From contig NZ_BPMK01000003.1 of assembly GCF_019656455.1 (NCBI RefSeq), positions 186,001 through 250,000 of the forward strand: 64,000 nucleotides of DNA, in the 5' to 3' direction. The first letter of the stretch is position 1, and each line of letters opens with the position of its first letter. A program made the translations under genes and the position numbers. Under the pieces are notes generated by a model, which ran no database searches, had not been told where the DNA came from, and saw nothing but the letters and a program-made list of their open reading frames with translations. Below, piece after piece: positions 28,201-37,116 of this stretch. This DNA is from Noviherbaspirillum aridicola (GTDB lineage: Bacteria; Pseudomonadota; Gammaproteobacteria; Burkholderiales; Burkholderiaceae_D).

Positions 28201-30981
28201 ATGTTCCGCATGCTGATTCCCCGTGCAGCAACCCCGGCTCCGCCCCTCCCGCAACCGGCGGGGCCGGCTGCGCCGGCTTCACCGGCCGCTTCAGCCGCGA
28301 ATTCCTCCGCAGCCGGGCCCGCCGCGCCAGCCGCCGAGTCCGCGGGCACCCGGAACCGCATGCGCGCCCGTTTCATGCAGCTCCTGCGACAGCATCGCTT
28401 CGATCCCGCACTCCGCGTCGCCGGCGAGTGGCCGGAAGCGGCGGCGGAGATCGGCCGGCTCTGGCAGGCGCAGATCGAACGCTTCAGGCCGGCGAACGCC
28501 GACCGCGACGCGCTCGACCGCCTGCTTGCGCTCGAAGCCGAGCGCAAGAGCCTGCCGCATGACCCGGTGCGCAGCCATGCCCTCCGCATGGTCGGCAGGA
28601 GCGAACCGGCGGGCGCGGGCGACGGCCACGCACGGACCCGGCACGAAGTCTGCGAACAGGAGATCGAGACCTTTTTCGACGCCCTGCGCTTTACGCCGTC
28701 CGAGCGCGCGCGGATCCGACAGGGATTCGAGACGATGGGCACCGGCGGCATGCACCGCGCGCTGCCGGTCCTGCTGACGAGCGTCGTCATCGGACTCGGC
28801 GGCGGCGCCCTGATGGCGGATGGCGGCACGCTCAAGGCGGGCCTGCACATCGCGCGCATGTCGGTGCAGCTCGCGCTGGGCGCGGCCATTTTCTATGCGG
28901 GGCGGGACAGATTCCGCACATCCGCGCTGGAGGACGTGCTCACGCACGGCCGGGCGGACAGCGCGCCGCGGCTGAAGCAGGCGCCGCATCTCATGCGCGC
29001 TTCCTGGGACGCGATGCGCCGCATTCCCGGCATGCGGTCCGCGCTCGGGGCGCTCGAAAGCGCGATCGGGCGCCTCGACGATGGCGGCGAGGCGCCCGAT
29101 CCTGCCGCGGTCGCGGACCTGCGGCGCTGCTTCGCCCGGGTCTGCCACCTGATGTCGGTGGCCGACGGCTACAAGCGCGCGGCCGACAATGCCGCCGGCG
29201 AGTTCCAGGGCAATGAGCGTACGCTGACGGTCAGCTGGGGCACCAGCCTCATGTACCTGATCGGCATGGGCCTGAGCATCCTGACACCGATGAAGATCGA
29301 TGCCGCCGGCGTCGGCGGGGCGATGACGGCGAGCGCCGCGCTCGGGCTGCTGGCATTCCTCGCCGCGCAGGTCGCCGGCGGCGCCGACGCGGACGGCCTG
29401 GAGAAGGGGCAGCGGGCGATCGTCAACCTGGTCAGGCACGTGGTCGGGGATGTCGCCCATGATCGGGTGCTCGACGACTGGGCGCGCGCCTATGCGGATT
29501 ACCTCGCCGCCGACGGCGGGCGGCAGGCGCCATCCCGGAAAGCGGCCTTGCAGCGCCTCGACGAAACGCTCGCCGGGCTGGATGCGGGGCAGGGGAGCGA
29601 GCGCGGCGAAGACGAGCCGGGTGCCGGCGATACGCCCCCGTCCGCGGGAACGGGCCGCTCCTTCCCGCAACCCGCGCCGGCGCCTGCGCCAGCCGGTGAC
29701 GGAAACACCGCGGGCGACGCGGAACTGGAGGCGCTGCTGCGGTTCACGCTCTTTGCGTCCGAGCGGCTCGATACCGGCGCACGCCCCGCATCGCCGCCGC
29801 CAGGTCCGGATCCGGCTCCGCGCCCCGCGACGTCCGCCGATGCCGCCGGAACCGACGGCGGCCGCACGAAGGAATCCGACCCGCTGCAGCGCGCGCTTGC
29901 GGACATCCTGCTGCAGAGCTGGAAGACGCCGCTCGGACTGCGGCTGGAAGCGATGGACAGACTTCTGACGGGCGAGGTGGCCAGGACGCATGACAGGCTG
30001 CTCAGGACGGCGACCGATCTGGGCCCGCGCAATCTGTTCGGCCTGCGTGGCGGCCGGAAGCGGGCCGATGCCCTGCGCGATGCGCTCAAGGGCGATCTGG
30101 CCGACCTGCATCACCTGGAATGCGCCCGGCGCGAGATGCGCGCCGACGATGGCGGCAGCCCCGCGCGGGACGCTGCCGATCGGGCCGCCGCGCACCTGGC
30201 GCACATCCGGAACAGGCACGTGCGCGATCTCTTCACCGGCGACACGCGGGCGCAGCTCGCGGCGATGAGGAAGTCGCGCAGGCTGACGGCGGGCGAAACC
30301 CTGCGCTACACGGTGACCAACTTCGGCAGCAATGTCCTGCCGGTGGTGGTGACCACCGGCCTCGGCGCCGGCGACCTGTCGGTGACGCTTCAGCGTGTCG
30401 CCGGCACCTATGCCGGGCCGCAGTACCTGGATTTCAAGATGGGGGCGCTCGCGTCCACCGGCGTCCAGCCAGGCGCGTACATCAGCGCCGGCGCACGCGC
30501 GGCGTTCCAGAAGCGCGACATGGACACCGTGCGCGAGGCGCTGCGGCCCGCCCAGCCCGAGACGGTGCGCGCCCCCAAGCCGGAAGACGGCGAACAGCAG
30601 GCCTGGCTGGATGAACTCGTGGCCCGCCTCGAGCAGCGCAAGCGGGTGCCGGAGGTCCTCGCCTTTCCCGCGCCCGGCGAGGACGACATGGCCGTTCCCC
30701 TGGCGGGCACCGCGGGCCACCTGTCCTCGCTCTACCGCGGCGCGAGCGGGAAACAGAAGCGGGCGGCGAAGATGGCATACATGAAGATGGGCCTGACCCA
30801 GGCCGGCGTCGGCACCGTCGCCGTCATGATGCAGCCTTTCGCCGCCCGTCGCATGGAGCAGTCGCGCGACGCGCGGCAATCCGCGCCGGCGCTGCTCGAC
30901 CGCGCGCGCGAGGCGATGGCGCGGCGACGGCCGGCCATGGCAGGCGACGACGTCGCCGATGGCGGTCGCGGGCAGGCATAG
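28201..30981 (+). CDS. Large protein of unknown function with several hydrophobic segments
   Basis: I do not recognise this 926-residue protein. Residues 5-55 are almost entirely Pro, Ala, Ser and Gly, and probably disordered. A helical region follows to about 185. Hydrophobic segments lie at about 187-207, 221-238, 347-362 (TSLMYLIGMGLSIL) and 374-394, then an Ala/Pro-rich linker at about 475-580. A second helical region follows, with further hydrophobic stretches near 713 (VLPVVVTTGLGAGDL) and 860-880. No signal peptide or known motif is visible. Starts at 28096 and 28129 are also possible; the one used precedes the low-complexity segment but has no clear ribosome binding site. The low-complexity N-terminus plus membrane-active stretches recall secreted effectors, but no secretion gene is nearby. 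Confidence 0.65.
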   Translation: MFRMLIPRAATPAPPLPQPAGPAAPASPAASAANSSAAGPAAPAAESAGTRNRMRARFMQLLRQHRFDPALRVAGEWPEAAAEIGRLWQAQIERFRPANADRDALDRLLALEAERKSLPHDPVRSHALRMVGRSEPAGAGDGHARTRHEVCEQEIETFFDALRFTPSERARIRQGFETMGTGGMHRALPVLLTSVVIGLGGGALMADGGTLKAGLHIARMSVQLALGAAIFYAGRDRFRTSALEDVLTHGRADSAPRLKQAPHLMRASWDAMRRIPGMRSALGALESAIGRLDDGGEAPDPAAVADLRRCFARVCHLMSVADGYKRAADNAAGEFQGNERTLTVSWGTSLMYLIGMGLSILTPMKIDAAGVGGAMTASAALGLLAFLAAQVAGGADADGLEKGQRAIVNLVRHVVGDVAHDRVLDDWARAYADYLAADGGRQAPSRKAALQRLDETLAGLDAGQGSERGEDEPGAGDTPPSAGTGRSFPQPAPAPAPAGDGNTAGDAELEALLRFTLFASERLDTGARPASPPPGPDPAPRPATSADAAGTDGGRTKESDPLQRALADILLQSWKTPLGLRLEAMDRLLTGEVARTHDRLLRTATDLGPRNLFGLRGGRKRADALRDALKGDLADLHHLECARREMRADDGGSPARDAADRAAAHLAHIRNRHVRDLFTGDTRAQLAAMRKSRRLTAGETLRYTVTNFGSNVLPVVVTTGLGAGDLSVTLQRVAGTYAGPQYLDFKMGALASTGVQPGAYISAGARAAFQKRDMDTVREALRPAQPETVRAPKPEDGEQQAWLDELVARLEQRKRVPEVLAFPAPGEDDMAVPLAGTAGHLSSLYRGASGKQKRAAKMAYMKMGLTQAGVGTVAVMMQPFAARRMEQSRDARQSAPALLDRAREAMARRRPAMAGDDVADGGRGQA

Positions 30982-31012
30982 ACCGGCTTCCTCGCCGTGC
31001 GCGCACACCGCC

Positions 31013-31018
31013 TATAAT
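31013..31018 (+). promoter_or_regulatory. Candidate -10 element
   Basis: A perfect TATAAT lies 56 bases before the small membrane-protein gene and just after the large orphan gene. A -35 partner is not clear. Confidence 0.35.
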
Positions 31019-31074
31019 GGAACCACTTCTATCGCGGCCCGGCGTCCGCCGCCGCCCGCATCATCGGGAAATCC

Positions 31075-31749
31075 ATGAAAGCCAACACACCGACCCGCGC
31101 GGACGGCATCGCCGCGCTGCTGATCGTTCTCTACATCCTGCTGCTGGCCGCGATCCCGGCGCTGCGGCCCGTGGCGGAGGTCAAGGCGCTGTTTTCGGAA
31201 GAGGGGCCGTTCGAGATGCTCTCGATCGTGTCCTGGATCGTCGCCGCCGTCGTCATGCTCGCCGCGTTCCGCGAGGAGAAGCGCGGCGCCCTCCTGTTCG
31301 GCCTGCTGTTCGTGCTGTTTGCCGCGCGCGAGGCGGACTGGCACAAGAAGTTCACCGCCGACAGCCTGCTCAAGTCGAACTACTACCGGCACACCGAGGC
31401 GCCGCTGATGGAGAAGCTGCTGGCGTTCGCGGTGGCGCTGGCCTTCATCGCGCTGGTCCTCTATGTCGGCTTCGTGATCGCGCGCTTTCTGCTGGCGCGC
31501 GGCGGATGGCGCACGCGCGGCGGCCTCTGGCTGCTCGCCGGCACCGCGCTGGTCGTGCTCGGCAAGCTGCTCGACCGCGCGCCGGCGGAACTGGCGCTGG
31601 CCGGTCATGCGCTGAGCGAAAGCGTGGGCTTGTACGCGGGCGTATTCGAGGAAGGGCTGGAGATGATCCATCCGCTGATCCTCGCCTGGTCGCTCTGGCT
31701 GTGCCGCGGCCTGCCGCTGTTCGGCCGCGCCGGCTTCAGTCGCCGATGA
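31075..31749 (+). CDS. Membrane protein of unknown function
   Basis: A 224-residue protein with about five membrane helices (near residues 12-30, 44-62, 73-85, 112-138 and 147-165) and a last hydrophobic stretch around 200-215. Between helices 3 and 4 lies a charged loop, [20 protein letters not shown]. The C-terminal segment contains [14 protein letters not shown] do not recognise the family. It is not obviously linked to its neighbours. Its 3' end overlaps the convergent yjbQ gene by 14 bases, so full-length transcripts from both sides would be complementary there. Confidence 0.75.
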   Translation: MKANTPTRADGIAALLIVLYILLLAAIPALRPVAEVKALFSEEGPFEMLSIVSWIVAAVVMLAAFREEKRGALLFGLLFVLFAAREADWHKKFTADSLLKSNYYRHTEAPLMEKLLAFAVALAFIALVLYVGFVIARFLLARGGWRTRGGLWLLAGTALVVLGKLLDRAPAELALAGHALSESVGLYAGVFEEGLEMIHPLILAWSLWLCRGLPLFGRAGFSRR

Positions 31750-32155
31750 TCTTCACCAGCACGCGCTTCCTGCGCATGCCGTCGAATTCCCCGTAGAAGA
31801 TCTGCTCCCAGGGGCCGAAGTCGAGCCGGCCCTCGGTGACCGCCACCACCACTTCGCGTCCCATGATCTGGCGCTTGATGTGGGCGTCGGCATTGTCCTC
31901 GCCGGTGTCGTTGTGGCGGTACTGGCCTATCGGCTCATGCGGCGCCAGCCGTTCCAGCCACGTTTCATAGTCCTGGTGCAGGCCCGGCTCGTCGTCATTG
32001 ATGAAGACCGAGGCCGAGATATGCATCGCATTGACGAGGGCGAGACCCTCGCGGATGCCGCTGTCGGCCAGCGCCGCCTCCACCTGCGGCGTGATATTGA
32101 CGAAGGCGCGCCTCGCCGGCGTATTGAACCAGAGTTCCTTGCGATAGCTCTTCAC
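31736..32155 (-). CDS. yjbQ: YjbQ family protein (UPF0047)
   Basis: A 139-residue compact protein of the YjbQ/COG0432 family. Characteristic segments are [21 protein letters not shown], the ligand region [20 protein letters not shown] with conserved His and Asp residues, and [16 protein letters not shown]. Members show weak thiamine-phosphate synthase activity that can rescue thiE mutants, but their true role is unresolved. Length is standard. It is transcribed away from the HTH/coiled-coil gene that lies 16 bases upstream on the same strand and may be co-transcribed with it. Confidence 0.93.
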   Translation of the reverse strand: MKSYRKELWFNTPARRAFVNITPQVEAALADSGIREGLALVNAMHISASVFINDDEPGLHQDYETWLERLAPHEPIGQYRHNDTGEDNADAHIKRQIMGREVVVAVTEGRLDFGPWEQIFYGEFDGMRRKRVLVKIIGD

Positions 32156-32171
32156 GTTCCGCCGCGCCGCT

Positions 32172-32696
32172 TCAGGTTCGTCCGAACAGCCGGGACCACC
32201 AGCCCGCGCGCCGGGCCGGGCGCGGAAAGGCCTTCACCTTGCCGACCGCCCGCGGCCCCTGGGCCGGCTCTTGCTGCCGCGGCTCGCTGCCGTCCGCGTC
32301 CAGGGATTCGACCTGGCGGTCGTACTCGAGGAACAGCACCTTGCTCTCGAGCACCTTGATCACGTTTTCCTTGTCCGCCAGCCGTGCCCGCAATTCGTTC
32401 GTCACCTGGTCCTTCACCTTGCGCAGCTCGGCCTCCAGTGCCAGCGCACGCTCCAGCGAACGATTGCGTTCTTCCAGCAGGGCGATGCGCAGGTGCTCGC
32501 GCGCGCGCGCCGCGTCGCCGTCTTCCTCGTCCGCGTGCAGGCGGCCGTAGGCGCGCAGCAGTTCGGAGGTTTCGATCTGGGTGTCGCCGTCGGGCGAGAC
32601 GGTCTTGCTGAGGCGGCCGCGCTCGATGTCGCGGTAGAGGGTCGAGCGGTTCTTTCGGACAAGTTTTGCCGCCTCGGTGACGGATACAAGTGCCAT
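32172..32696 (-). CDS. HTH/coiled-coil protein resembling plasmid entry-exclusion protein 1
   Basis: A 174-residue protein. Residues 1-50 form a MerR-like helix-turn-helix ([25 protein letters not shown], with a TSELLRAYG end), residues about 60-125 a long charged coiled coil, and the tail is basic and ends in WWSRLFGR, a possible membrane-touching amphipath. This layout resembles proteins annotated as entry exclusion protein 1 and KfrA-like proteins, which are mostly plasmid-borne. The ATG at 32696 is preferred because the HTH starts immediately; an upstream start at 32750 adds an unrelated segment. The function in a chromosome is unknown. Confidence 0.7.
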   Translation of the reverse strand: MALVSVTEAAKLVRKNRSTLYRDIERGRLSKTVSPDGDTQIETSELLRAYGRLHADEEDGDAARAREHLRIALLEERNRSLERALALEAELRKVKDQVTNELRARLADKENVIKVLESKVLFLEYDRQVESLDADGSEPRQQEPAQGPRAVGKVKAFPRPARRAGWWSRLFGRT

Positions 32697-32803
32697 ATGC
32701 CTGATCAGTGGAAGCCAGCGGAAGACCGGTGCGGACGAGCGCAGTGCCACGCCGCGGTCGTGTCGTCATCATTGACCGGCGCGGGCGGAAAAAATTCTGC
32801 GCT

Positions 32804-34513
32804 TCAGTTCCCGCGCGCCGCCAGCGCGGCTTCCCGTATCGCGCTCAGGCTGGCGCCCGGCGTGATCAGCTCCGTGTCGTAGCGCAATTCGATCAGCGCG
32901 GGCAGACCCTGGTCCTGCATGTAATCCAGCGCGCGCCGCAGGGCGGGGCCGAAGTCCGCCGTCGCCGCCACGCTCTCGCCGTGTGCTCCGTAGCTCTTCG
33001 CCAGCGCCGCGAAATCCGGGTTGCGCAGGCCGGTTCCCGACACCCGTCCCGGAAACTCGCGCTCCTGGTGCATCCGTATCGTGCCGTAGGCGCCGTTGTT
33101 GAAAACGATGAAAAGCGCCGGCGCGCCGTATTGCACCGCGGTCGCCAGCTCCTGCCCGGTCATCAGGAAGTCGCCGTCGCCGGCGAAGTTGAGCACCATG
33201 CGCGGCCGGCCCTGATGGGCGCTGACGATCGCCGCCGCCACCGCGGCCGGCACGCCGTAGCCCATCGCGCCCGAGGTGGGCGCGAGCTGGGTGCGCAAGC
33301 CGCCGTAGCGCCAGAAGCGGTGCGCCCAGGTGGCGAAGTTGCCGGCGCCGTTGGTCAGGATGGTGTCGGCCGGCAGCGCGGACTGCAGCGTCTGCACCAC
33401 CTGCCACAGGTTGAGCGGTGCATCGGTCTGCCGGAACACCGGCGGCTCCTGCTGCCAGGCTTCGTACTCGGCGCGCGCCTGCGCGACGGACGCGCGCCGT
33501 GCGCCGGCATCGACCGGGGGCAGCGCGGCCAGCGCCGCCGCCAGCTGCGGCATGCCGCTGTTGATCATCAGGTCCGCCTGGTAGACCCTGCCAAGCTCCT
33601 CGGCACCGGTGAGCACGTGGATGAGCTTCTGGCGCGGGCAGGGCGGCTCCAGCAGCGTGTAGCCGCCGGTGGTCATCTCGCCCAGGCGCGGGCCGAGGGC
33701 GAGAATCAGGTCGGACTCCCGCACCCGCCGCGCCAGCTGCGGATTGATGCCGATGCCGACGTCGCCGACATAGTGCGGATGGCGATTGTCGAACAGGTCC
33801 TGGAAACGGAAGGCGCAGGCCACCGGCAGCGCATTGGCTTCGGCAAAGCGGCGCAGATCCTCGCAGGCCTGCGCATCCCAGCCGGACCCGCCGAGCAGCA
33901 GCAGCGGATGCCGTGCCGCCGCCAGCATCTCCCGCAGCCGCGTCATCTGCGCCGCCGACGGCGCCGCCTGCACCGGCTGATAGGGACGGGCGTCGGCGAC
34001 CGCCGCGCTGTCGGCCAGCATGTCTTCCGGCAGCGCCAGCACCACCGGCCCGGGACGGCCGCTGGTCGCGCGCTGAAATGCGTGGGCCACGTACTCGGGT
34101 ATGCGGTCGGCGCGGTCGATCTGCGCCGCCCACTTGACCATGCTGCCGAACATGCGGCGGTAGTCGATCTCCTGGAAGGCTTCGCGCTCGACGAAGTCGT
34201 TGCCGACCTGGCCGATGAACAGGATCATCGGCGTCGAATCCTGCTGCGCGGTATGCACGCCGATCGCCGCATTGGTCGCGCCGGGCCCGCGCGTGACGAA
34301 GCATACGCCCGGTCGCCCGGTCAGCTTCCCGTAGCTGTCGGCCATGAAGGCCGCGCCGCCCTCGTGACGGTTGATGATGAAGCGGATAGGCGAGTCGTGC
34401 AGCGCGTCGAGGACGGCGAGATAGCTTTCGCCCGGCACGCCGAAGACGAGATCGACGCCATGGGTGCGCAATGCGTCGACGAGGATGCGGCCGCCGGTTC
34501 TGGATTCGGGCAT
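32804..34513 (-). CDS. Thiamine pyrophosphate-binding enzyme, acetolactate synthase-like
   Basis: A 569-residue ThDP enzyme with the usual three-domain layout. The N-terminal PYR domain has the catalytic Glu in NRHEGGAAFMADSYGK (about residue 51), the central domain is Rossmann-like, and the C-terminal PP domain has the ThDP/Mg motif running from GDGDFLMTG to FNNGAYGT (about 430-460). It is close to the acetolactate synthase large subunit in sequence, but no small regulatory subunit or branched-chain genes are near. It may instead act on another 2-oxo acid. It stands alone, read towards the HTH gene, with the rnpB gene divergent at its 5' side. Confidence 0.88.
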   Translation of the reverse strand: MPESRTGGRILVDALRTHGVDLVFGVPGESYLAVLDALHDSPIRFIINRHEGGAAFMADSYGKLTGRPGVCFVTRGPGATNAAIGVHTAQQDSTPMILFIGQVGNDFVEREAFQEIDYRRMFGSMVKWAAQIDRADRIPEYVAHAFQRATSGRPGPVVLALPEDMLADSAAVADARPYQPVQAAPSAAQMTRLREMLAAARHPLLLLGGSGWDAQACEDLRRFAEANALPVACAFRFQDLFDNRHPHYVGDVGIGINPQLARRVRESDLILALGPRLGEMTTGGYTLLEPPCPRQKLIHVLTGAEELGRVYQADLMINSGMPQLAAALAALPPVDAGARRASVAQARAEYEAWQQEPPVFRQTDAPLNLWQVVQTLQSALPADTILTNGAGNFATWAHRFWRYGGLRTQLAPTSGAMGYGVPAAVAAAIVSAHQGRPRMVLNFAGDGDFLMTGQELATAVQYGAPALFIVFNNGAYGTIRMHQEREFPGRVSGTGLRNPDFAALAKSYGAHGESVAATADFGPALRRALDYMQDQGLPALIELRYDTELITPGASLSAIREAALAARGN

Positions 34514-34580
34514 GTTGATGACGGTGGAAGACAAAACGCTAACGTAGCAGAAAATCCTCGGGCGCATCCGGCGCCCGGGG

Positions 34581-34586
34581 TACAAT
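34581..34586 (+). promoter_or_regulatory. Candidate -10 element of rnpB
   Basis: TACAAT (five of six to consensus) lies eight bases before the mapped-by-pattern 5' end of the RNase P RNA. A -35 element is not clear. Confidence 0.5.
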
Positions 34587-34593
34587 GCCGGCC

Positions 34594-34944
34594 GAAGCAG
34601 GCCAGACAGTCGCTGGCCGTCGCAAGACGGCGGGAGGAAGGTCCGGACTCCACAGAGCAGGGTGACGGCTAACGGCCGTCCGCCGAAAGCCGCAAGGTAT
34701 AAGGCGAGGAACAGGGCCACAGAGACGAGTCTTTGGGAACGGGGAAGGCGCAAGCCGGCCCTGCGTCACAAAGGGTGAAACGCGGTAACCTCCACCTGGA
34801 GCAATTCCAAATAGGCACGCGATGATGTTGCTCGCGGAGCGTGCGGGTAGGAAGCTTGAGCCCTGGAGCAATCCAGGGCCTAGAGGAATGGCTGTCATAA
34901 CGGGGCAACCCGTCGTAACAGAATCCGGCCTATCGGCCTGCTTC
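34594..34944 (+). ncRNA. rnpB: RNase P RNA, bacterial type A
   Basis: The catalytic RNA of RNase P, which removes 5' leaders from tRNA precursors. The conserved core is visible: GGAGGAAGGTCCGGACTCC near the 5' side (P4 strand and J3/4), GGGTGAAACGCGGTAACCTC in the middle, GAGGAATGGCTGTC, and the 3' CAGAATCCGGCCTAT, which includes the universal P4 partner. The ends pair as P1 (GAAGCAGGC at 34594 with GCCTGCTTC at 34936-34944). A run of seven T directly follows and should act as the terminator. Both termini are placed from this pairing and could be off by a few bases. Confidence 0.95.
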
Positions 34945-35310
34945 CTTTTTTTCGCGCGGCCGCGCATGACGGCCGCCTCGCTTGAGACAACTCAACGCAC
35001 CTCGTCTCTTCGCCGGTATAGTGGCATGCCAAGTGCCTGCCGGCCGTGGGATGGAAACAGTGAATAGTGGAGGATCGCGGATCCCCATGCGCCTCTGAAC
35101 ATAGCGGCCGCTAGATGCAGTAACCACGGCGCCTGACCGGATTCGCCTTCCCGCTTCCGAATCTTCATCCCACGACCAGCAGGCATTTTCCTTCGCGCGG
35201 CTCTCCTGCCGAGCGAGCCCCCCGGGTACGCTACGGTTTCCGTATCAGCGCCGCACCCCTTTCTTCTGGCCTATCATATGGTTCGGTCACGCCGCCGCCA
35301 GGGAGAAAAC
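34945..35310. other. Intergenic region without a recognised gene
   Basis: These 366 bases between rnpB and the anion-channel gene hold the T-run after rnpB (34945-34952) and the GGGAGA ribosome binding site of the next gene (35301-35306). Short open frames here have no coding character. I see no other feature. Confidence 0.6.
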
Positions 35311-36294
35311 ATGTCAGCCGCCATCCCCGATACCTTCGTCCGTCCCGTCAACCGGCTCGAGCATTTTCCGGTGGCGCTGTTCGCCTCCTCGATGGGATTG
35401 TCCGGACTGGCGATCGCCTGGCAGCAGGCGCACAAGCTGCTCGGCGCCCCGGTGCTGGTGGTGGCCGCCCTGCGCGGCATGGCGAGCGCGCTGTTCCTGC
35501 TGCTGCTGGTCGCCTACGCCGGCAAATGGCTCCACCACCGGCGCGCGGCGCTGGAAGAGGCGGGCCATCCGGCGCGGGCCGGCTTCCTTGCCACCGTCTC
35601 CATTTCCATCCTGCTGCTGGCGGCGGTGTGGATGGAGCAGGCGCCGCGCGCGGCCGGCTGGATCTGGGCGGCGGGGGCGCTGCTGCACATCGGCCTGACG
35701 TTGCGGACCATGCACGGCTGGCTGCATCATGACCGGCACCTGGTGGCGCACGTCAATCCGTCCTGGTTCATTCCCGTCGTCGGGAACCTGGTGGTGCCGG
35801 TGGCGGGCGTGCGTTTCGCCTCGCCCGAGGTGTCCTGGTTCTTTTTCAGCGTCGGCATCGTGTTCTGGGCGGTCCTGCTGACCATCGTGCTGTACCGCCT
35901 GTTCTTCCATGAACCGCTGCCGCCGAAACTCGTCCCCACGCTGTTTATCCTGCTCGCGCCGCCGGCGGTGGGCTTCGTCGCCTGGACGTCGCTCACCGGC
36001 CAGGTCGACGCCTTCGGCCGCGTCCTTTTCTATTTTGCATTGTTCATCGGCCTGCTGCTTGCCGCCGACATGCGGCGTTTCCTGGCGCTGCCTTTCTTCG
36101 CTTCAAGCTGGGCCTGTTCCTTTCCGCTCGCGGCGCTCACCGTCGCCGCGCTCGCGATGCTGCGCCTGGCGGGCAATCGCTTTCTGGCCGGGCTGGCGCT
36201 TGCCCTGCTGGCATTGCTGACGCTGGTGGTGGCGCTGCTCGCGTTCCGGACCCTGCTCGCCCTGCGCCGGGGGGAGCTATGCGTGCCTGACTGA
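35311..36294 (+). CDS. SLAC1/TDT family anion channel or transporter
   Basis: A 327-residue inner-membrane protein with about ten hydrophobic helices. The N-terminal NRLEHFPVALFASSMGLSGL and the central HVNPSWFIPVVGNLVVPVAG match the tellurite-resistance/dicarboxylate transporter (TDT) family that includes TehA and plant SLAC1 anion channels. It probably conducts a small anion, but which one is not known. The ATG at 35311 has GGGAGA four bases upstream; an in-frame ATG at 35278 is less likely. It precedes the dcw cluster but is separated from it by 384 bases and is not part of it. Confidence 0.85.
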   Translation: MSAAIPDTFVRPVNRLEHFPVALFASSMGLSGLAIAWQQAHKLLGAPVLVVAALRGMASALFLLLLVAYAGKWLHHRRAALEEAGHPARAGFLATVSISILLLAAVWMEQAPRAAGWIWAAGALLHIGLTLRTMHGWLHHDRHLVAHVNPSWFIPVVGNLVVPVAGVRFASPEVSWFFFSVGIVFWAVLLTIVLYRLFFHEPLPPKLVPTLFILLAPPAVGFVAWTSLTGQVDAFGRVLFYFALFIGLLLAADMRRFLALPFFASSWACSFPLAALTVAALAMLRLAGNRFLAGLALALLALLTLVVALLAFRTLLALRRGELCVPD

Positions 36295-36542
36295 GGTCAC
36301 TTTTTCCCGTTTTGAAGAGACTTAGGTGAGTGTGGACTTTTCCGCACTCCCGCGCCCTGTCTCGCTTTCTCTTTTTTCCATGCGGGAATTTTCCCACACA
36401 TGTATATTCCTCAGAGTTCACCTTCAGTGTGTTCTCTAAGTGCTTCATTTTCTTCGGGTTTCACTGCACGGATTGCTCGAGGGAAGCGCGCTAAGTCCTT
36501 GAGTCCATTAGGAAAAATAGCATTTCTCTTTCCTGATATTAC
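36295..36542. other. AT-rich intergenic region upstream of the dcw promoter
   Basis: The GC content falls clearly here compared with flanking genes, with T-rich runs near 36300 and 36365-36380. No gene is supported. The region could hold extra regulatory sites for the division cluster, but I see no clear motif apart from those listed just downstream. Confidence 0.5.
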
Positions 36543-36571
36543 TTGACCGCAAATAAAGCATCCTCTAAAGT
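36543..36571 (+). promoter_or_regulatory. Promoter of the dcw cluster (Pmra)
   Basis: A -35 TTGACC (36543-36548, five of six to consensus) and a -10 TAAAGT (36566-36571, four of six) are separated by exactly 17 bases. The predicted transcript would start near 36578 and have a leader of about 100 bases before mraZ. The MraZ-type repeats begin at the last base of the -10 element. Confidence 0.75.
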
Positions 36572-36605
36572 GGGCGGAAGTGTGAAAAAGTGTATTTTTG
36601 TGGGG
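36571..36605 (+). promoter_or_regulatory. MraZ operator, four repeats at 10-base spacing
   Basis: Four five-base units, TGGGC, TGTGA, TGTAT and TGGGG, start at 36571, 36581, 36591 and 36601, each separated by exactly five bases. In E. coli, MraZ represses its own operon by binding TGGGN repeats spaced by five bases. The first and last units here match TGGGN fully, the two middle ones only at the TG. The block overlaps the -10 edge and the start of transcription, a position suited to repression. Confidence 0.75.
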
Positions 36606-36678
36606 CAAAAAGGCCTGGCCGCACGACAATCGCGTTTCACCAAAACCATCAAAAACGACAACCACGAGGGTAATCAGG

Positions 36679-37107
36679 GTGTTTCAGGGCGCTTCAGCAC
36701 TGAGTCTCGATGCGAAAGGGCGGATGACGATCCCCGCCAAGCACCGCGACGCCCTGACCGTCCAGTGTGAAGGCCGCGTCACCCTGACCAAGCACCCCCA
36801 CGGTTGTCTGCTCTTCTTTCCTCGTCCTGTCTGGGAAAACCACCGCGAACAGATCGCCGCATGGCCGATGTCGGCCCGCGCCTGGCAGCGCATCTTCCTT
36901 GGCAATGCATCCGATGTCGAAATGGATACCGCGGGCCGCATCCTGATTGCGCCCGAACTGCGCTCGGCCGTCGGCCTGACGCGCGACGTCATGCTGCTCG
37001 GCATGGGCAGCCATTTCGAGATCTGGGATGCCGAGAAGCTTGCCGAAAACGAAGCGCAGGCGGTTGCCAATGGCATGCCTGACGTGTTGAACGATTTTTC
37101 CTTCTGA
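36679..37107 (+). CDS. mraZ: Transcriptional regulator / division cluster protein MraZ
   Basis: A 142-residue protein with two SpoVT/AbrB-like DNA-binding repeats: [18 protein letters not shown] at the start (Asp-x-Lys-Gly-Arg motif) and [19 protein letters not shown] in the second half (Asp-x-x-Gly-Arg). MraZ assembles into rings and represses the dcw operon. It uses a GTG start, supported by GAGGG eight bases upstream and by alignment with family N-termini; the upstream ATG-type frames would add unrelated residues. It is the first gene of the cluster, with rsmH 9 bases downstream. Confidence 0.95.
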   Translation: MFQGASALSLDAKGRMTIPAKHRDALTVQCEGRVTLTKHPHGCLLFFPRPVWENHREQIAAWPMSARAWQRIFLGNASDVEMDTAGRILIAPELRSAVGLTRDVMLLGMGSHFEIWDAEKLAENEAQAVANGMPDVLNDFSF

Positions 37108-37116
37108 CGGGCCGTG

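Noticed and set aside
27111-28889. Desaturase frame extended to 592 residues
   Set aside because: The N-terminal half lies opposite the large orphan gene and has no family character; the start at 28064 gives the normal desaturase length.
34930-35186. Short minus-strand frames after rnpB
   Set aside because: Basic, Arg/Pro-rich translations without a ribosome binding site, partly overlapping the end of the RNase P RNA.
36411-36665. An 84-residue minus-strand frame in the AT-rich region before mraZ
   Set aside because: It has a CxxC pair, but it runs across the mraZ promoter and operator, has no ribosome binding site and matches no family. The low GC of the region could make it look different by chance.
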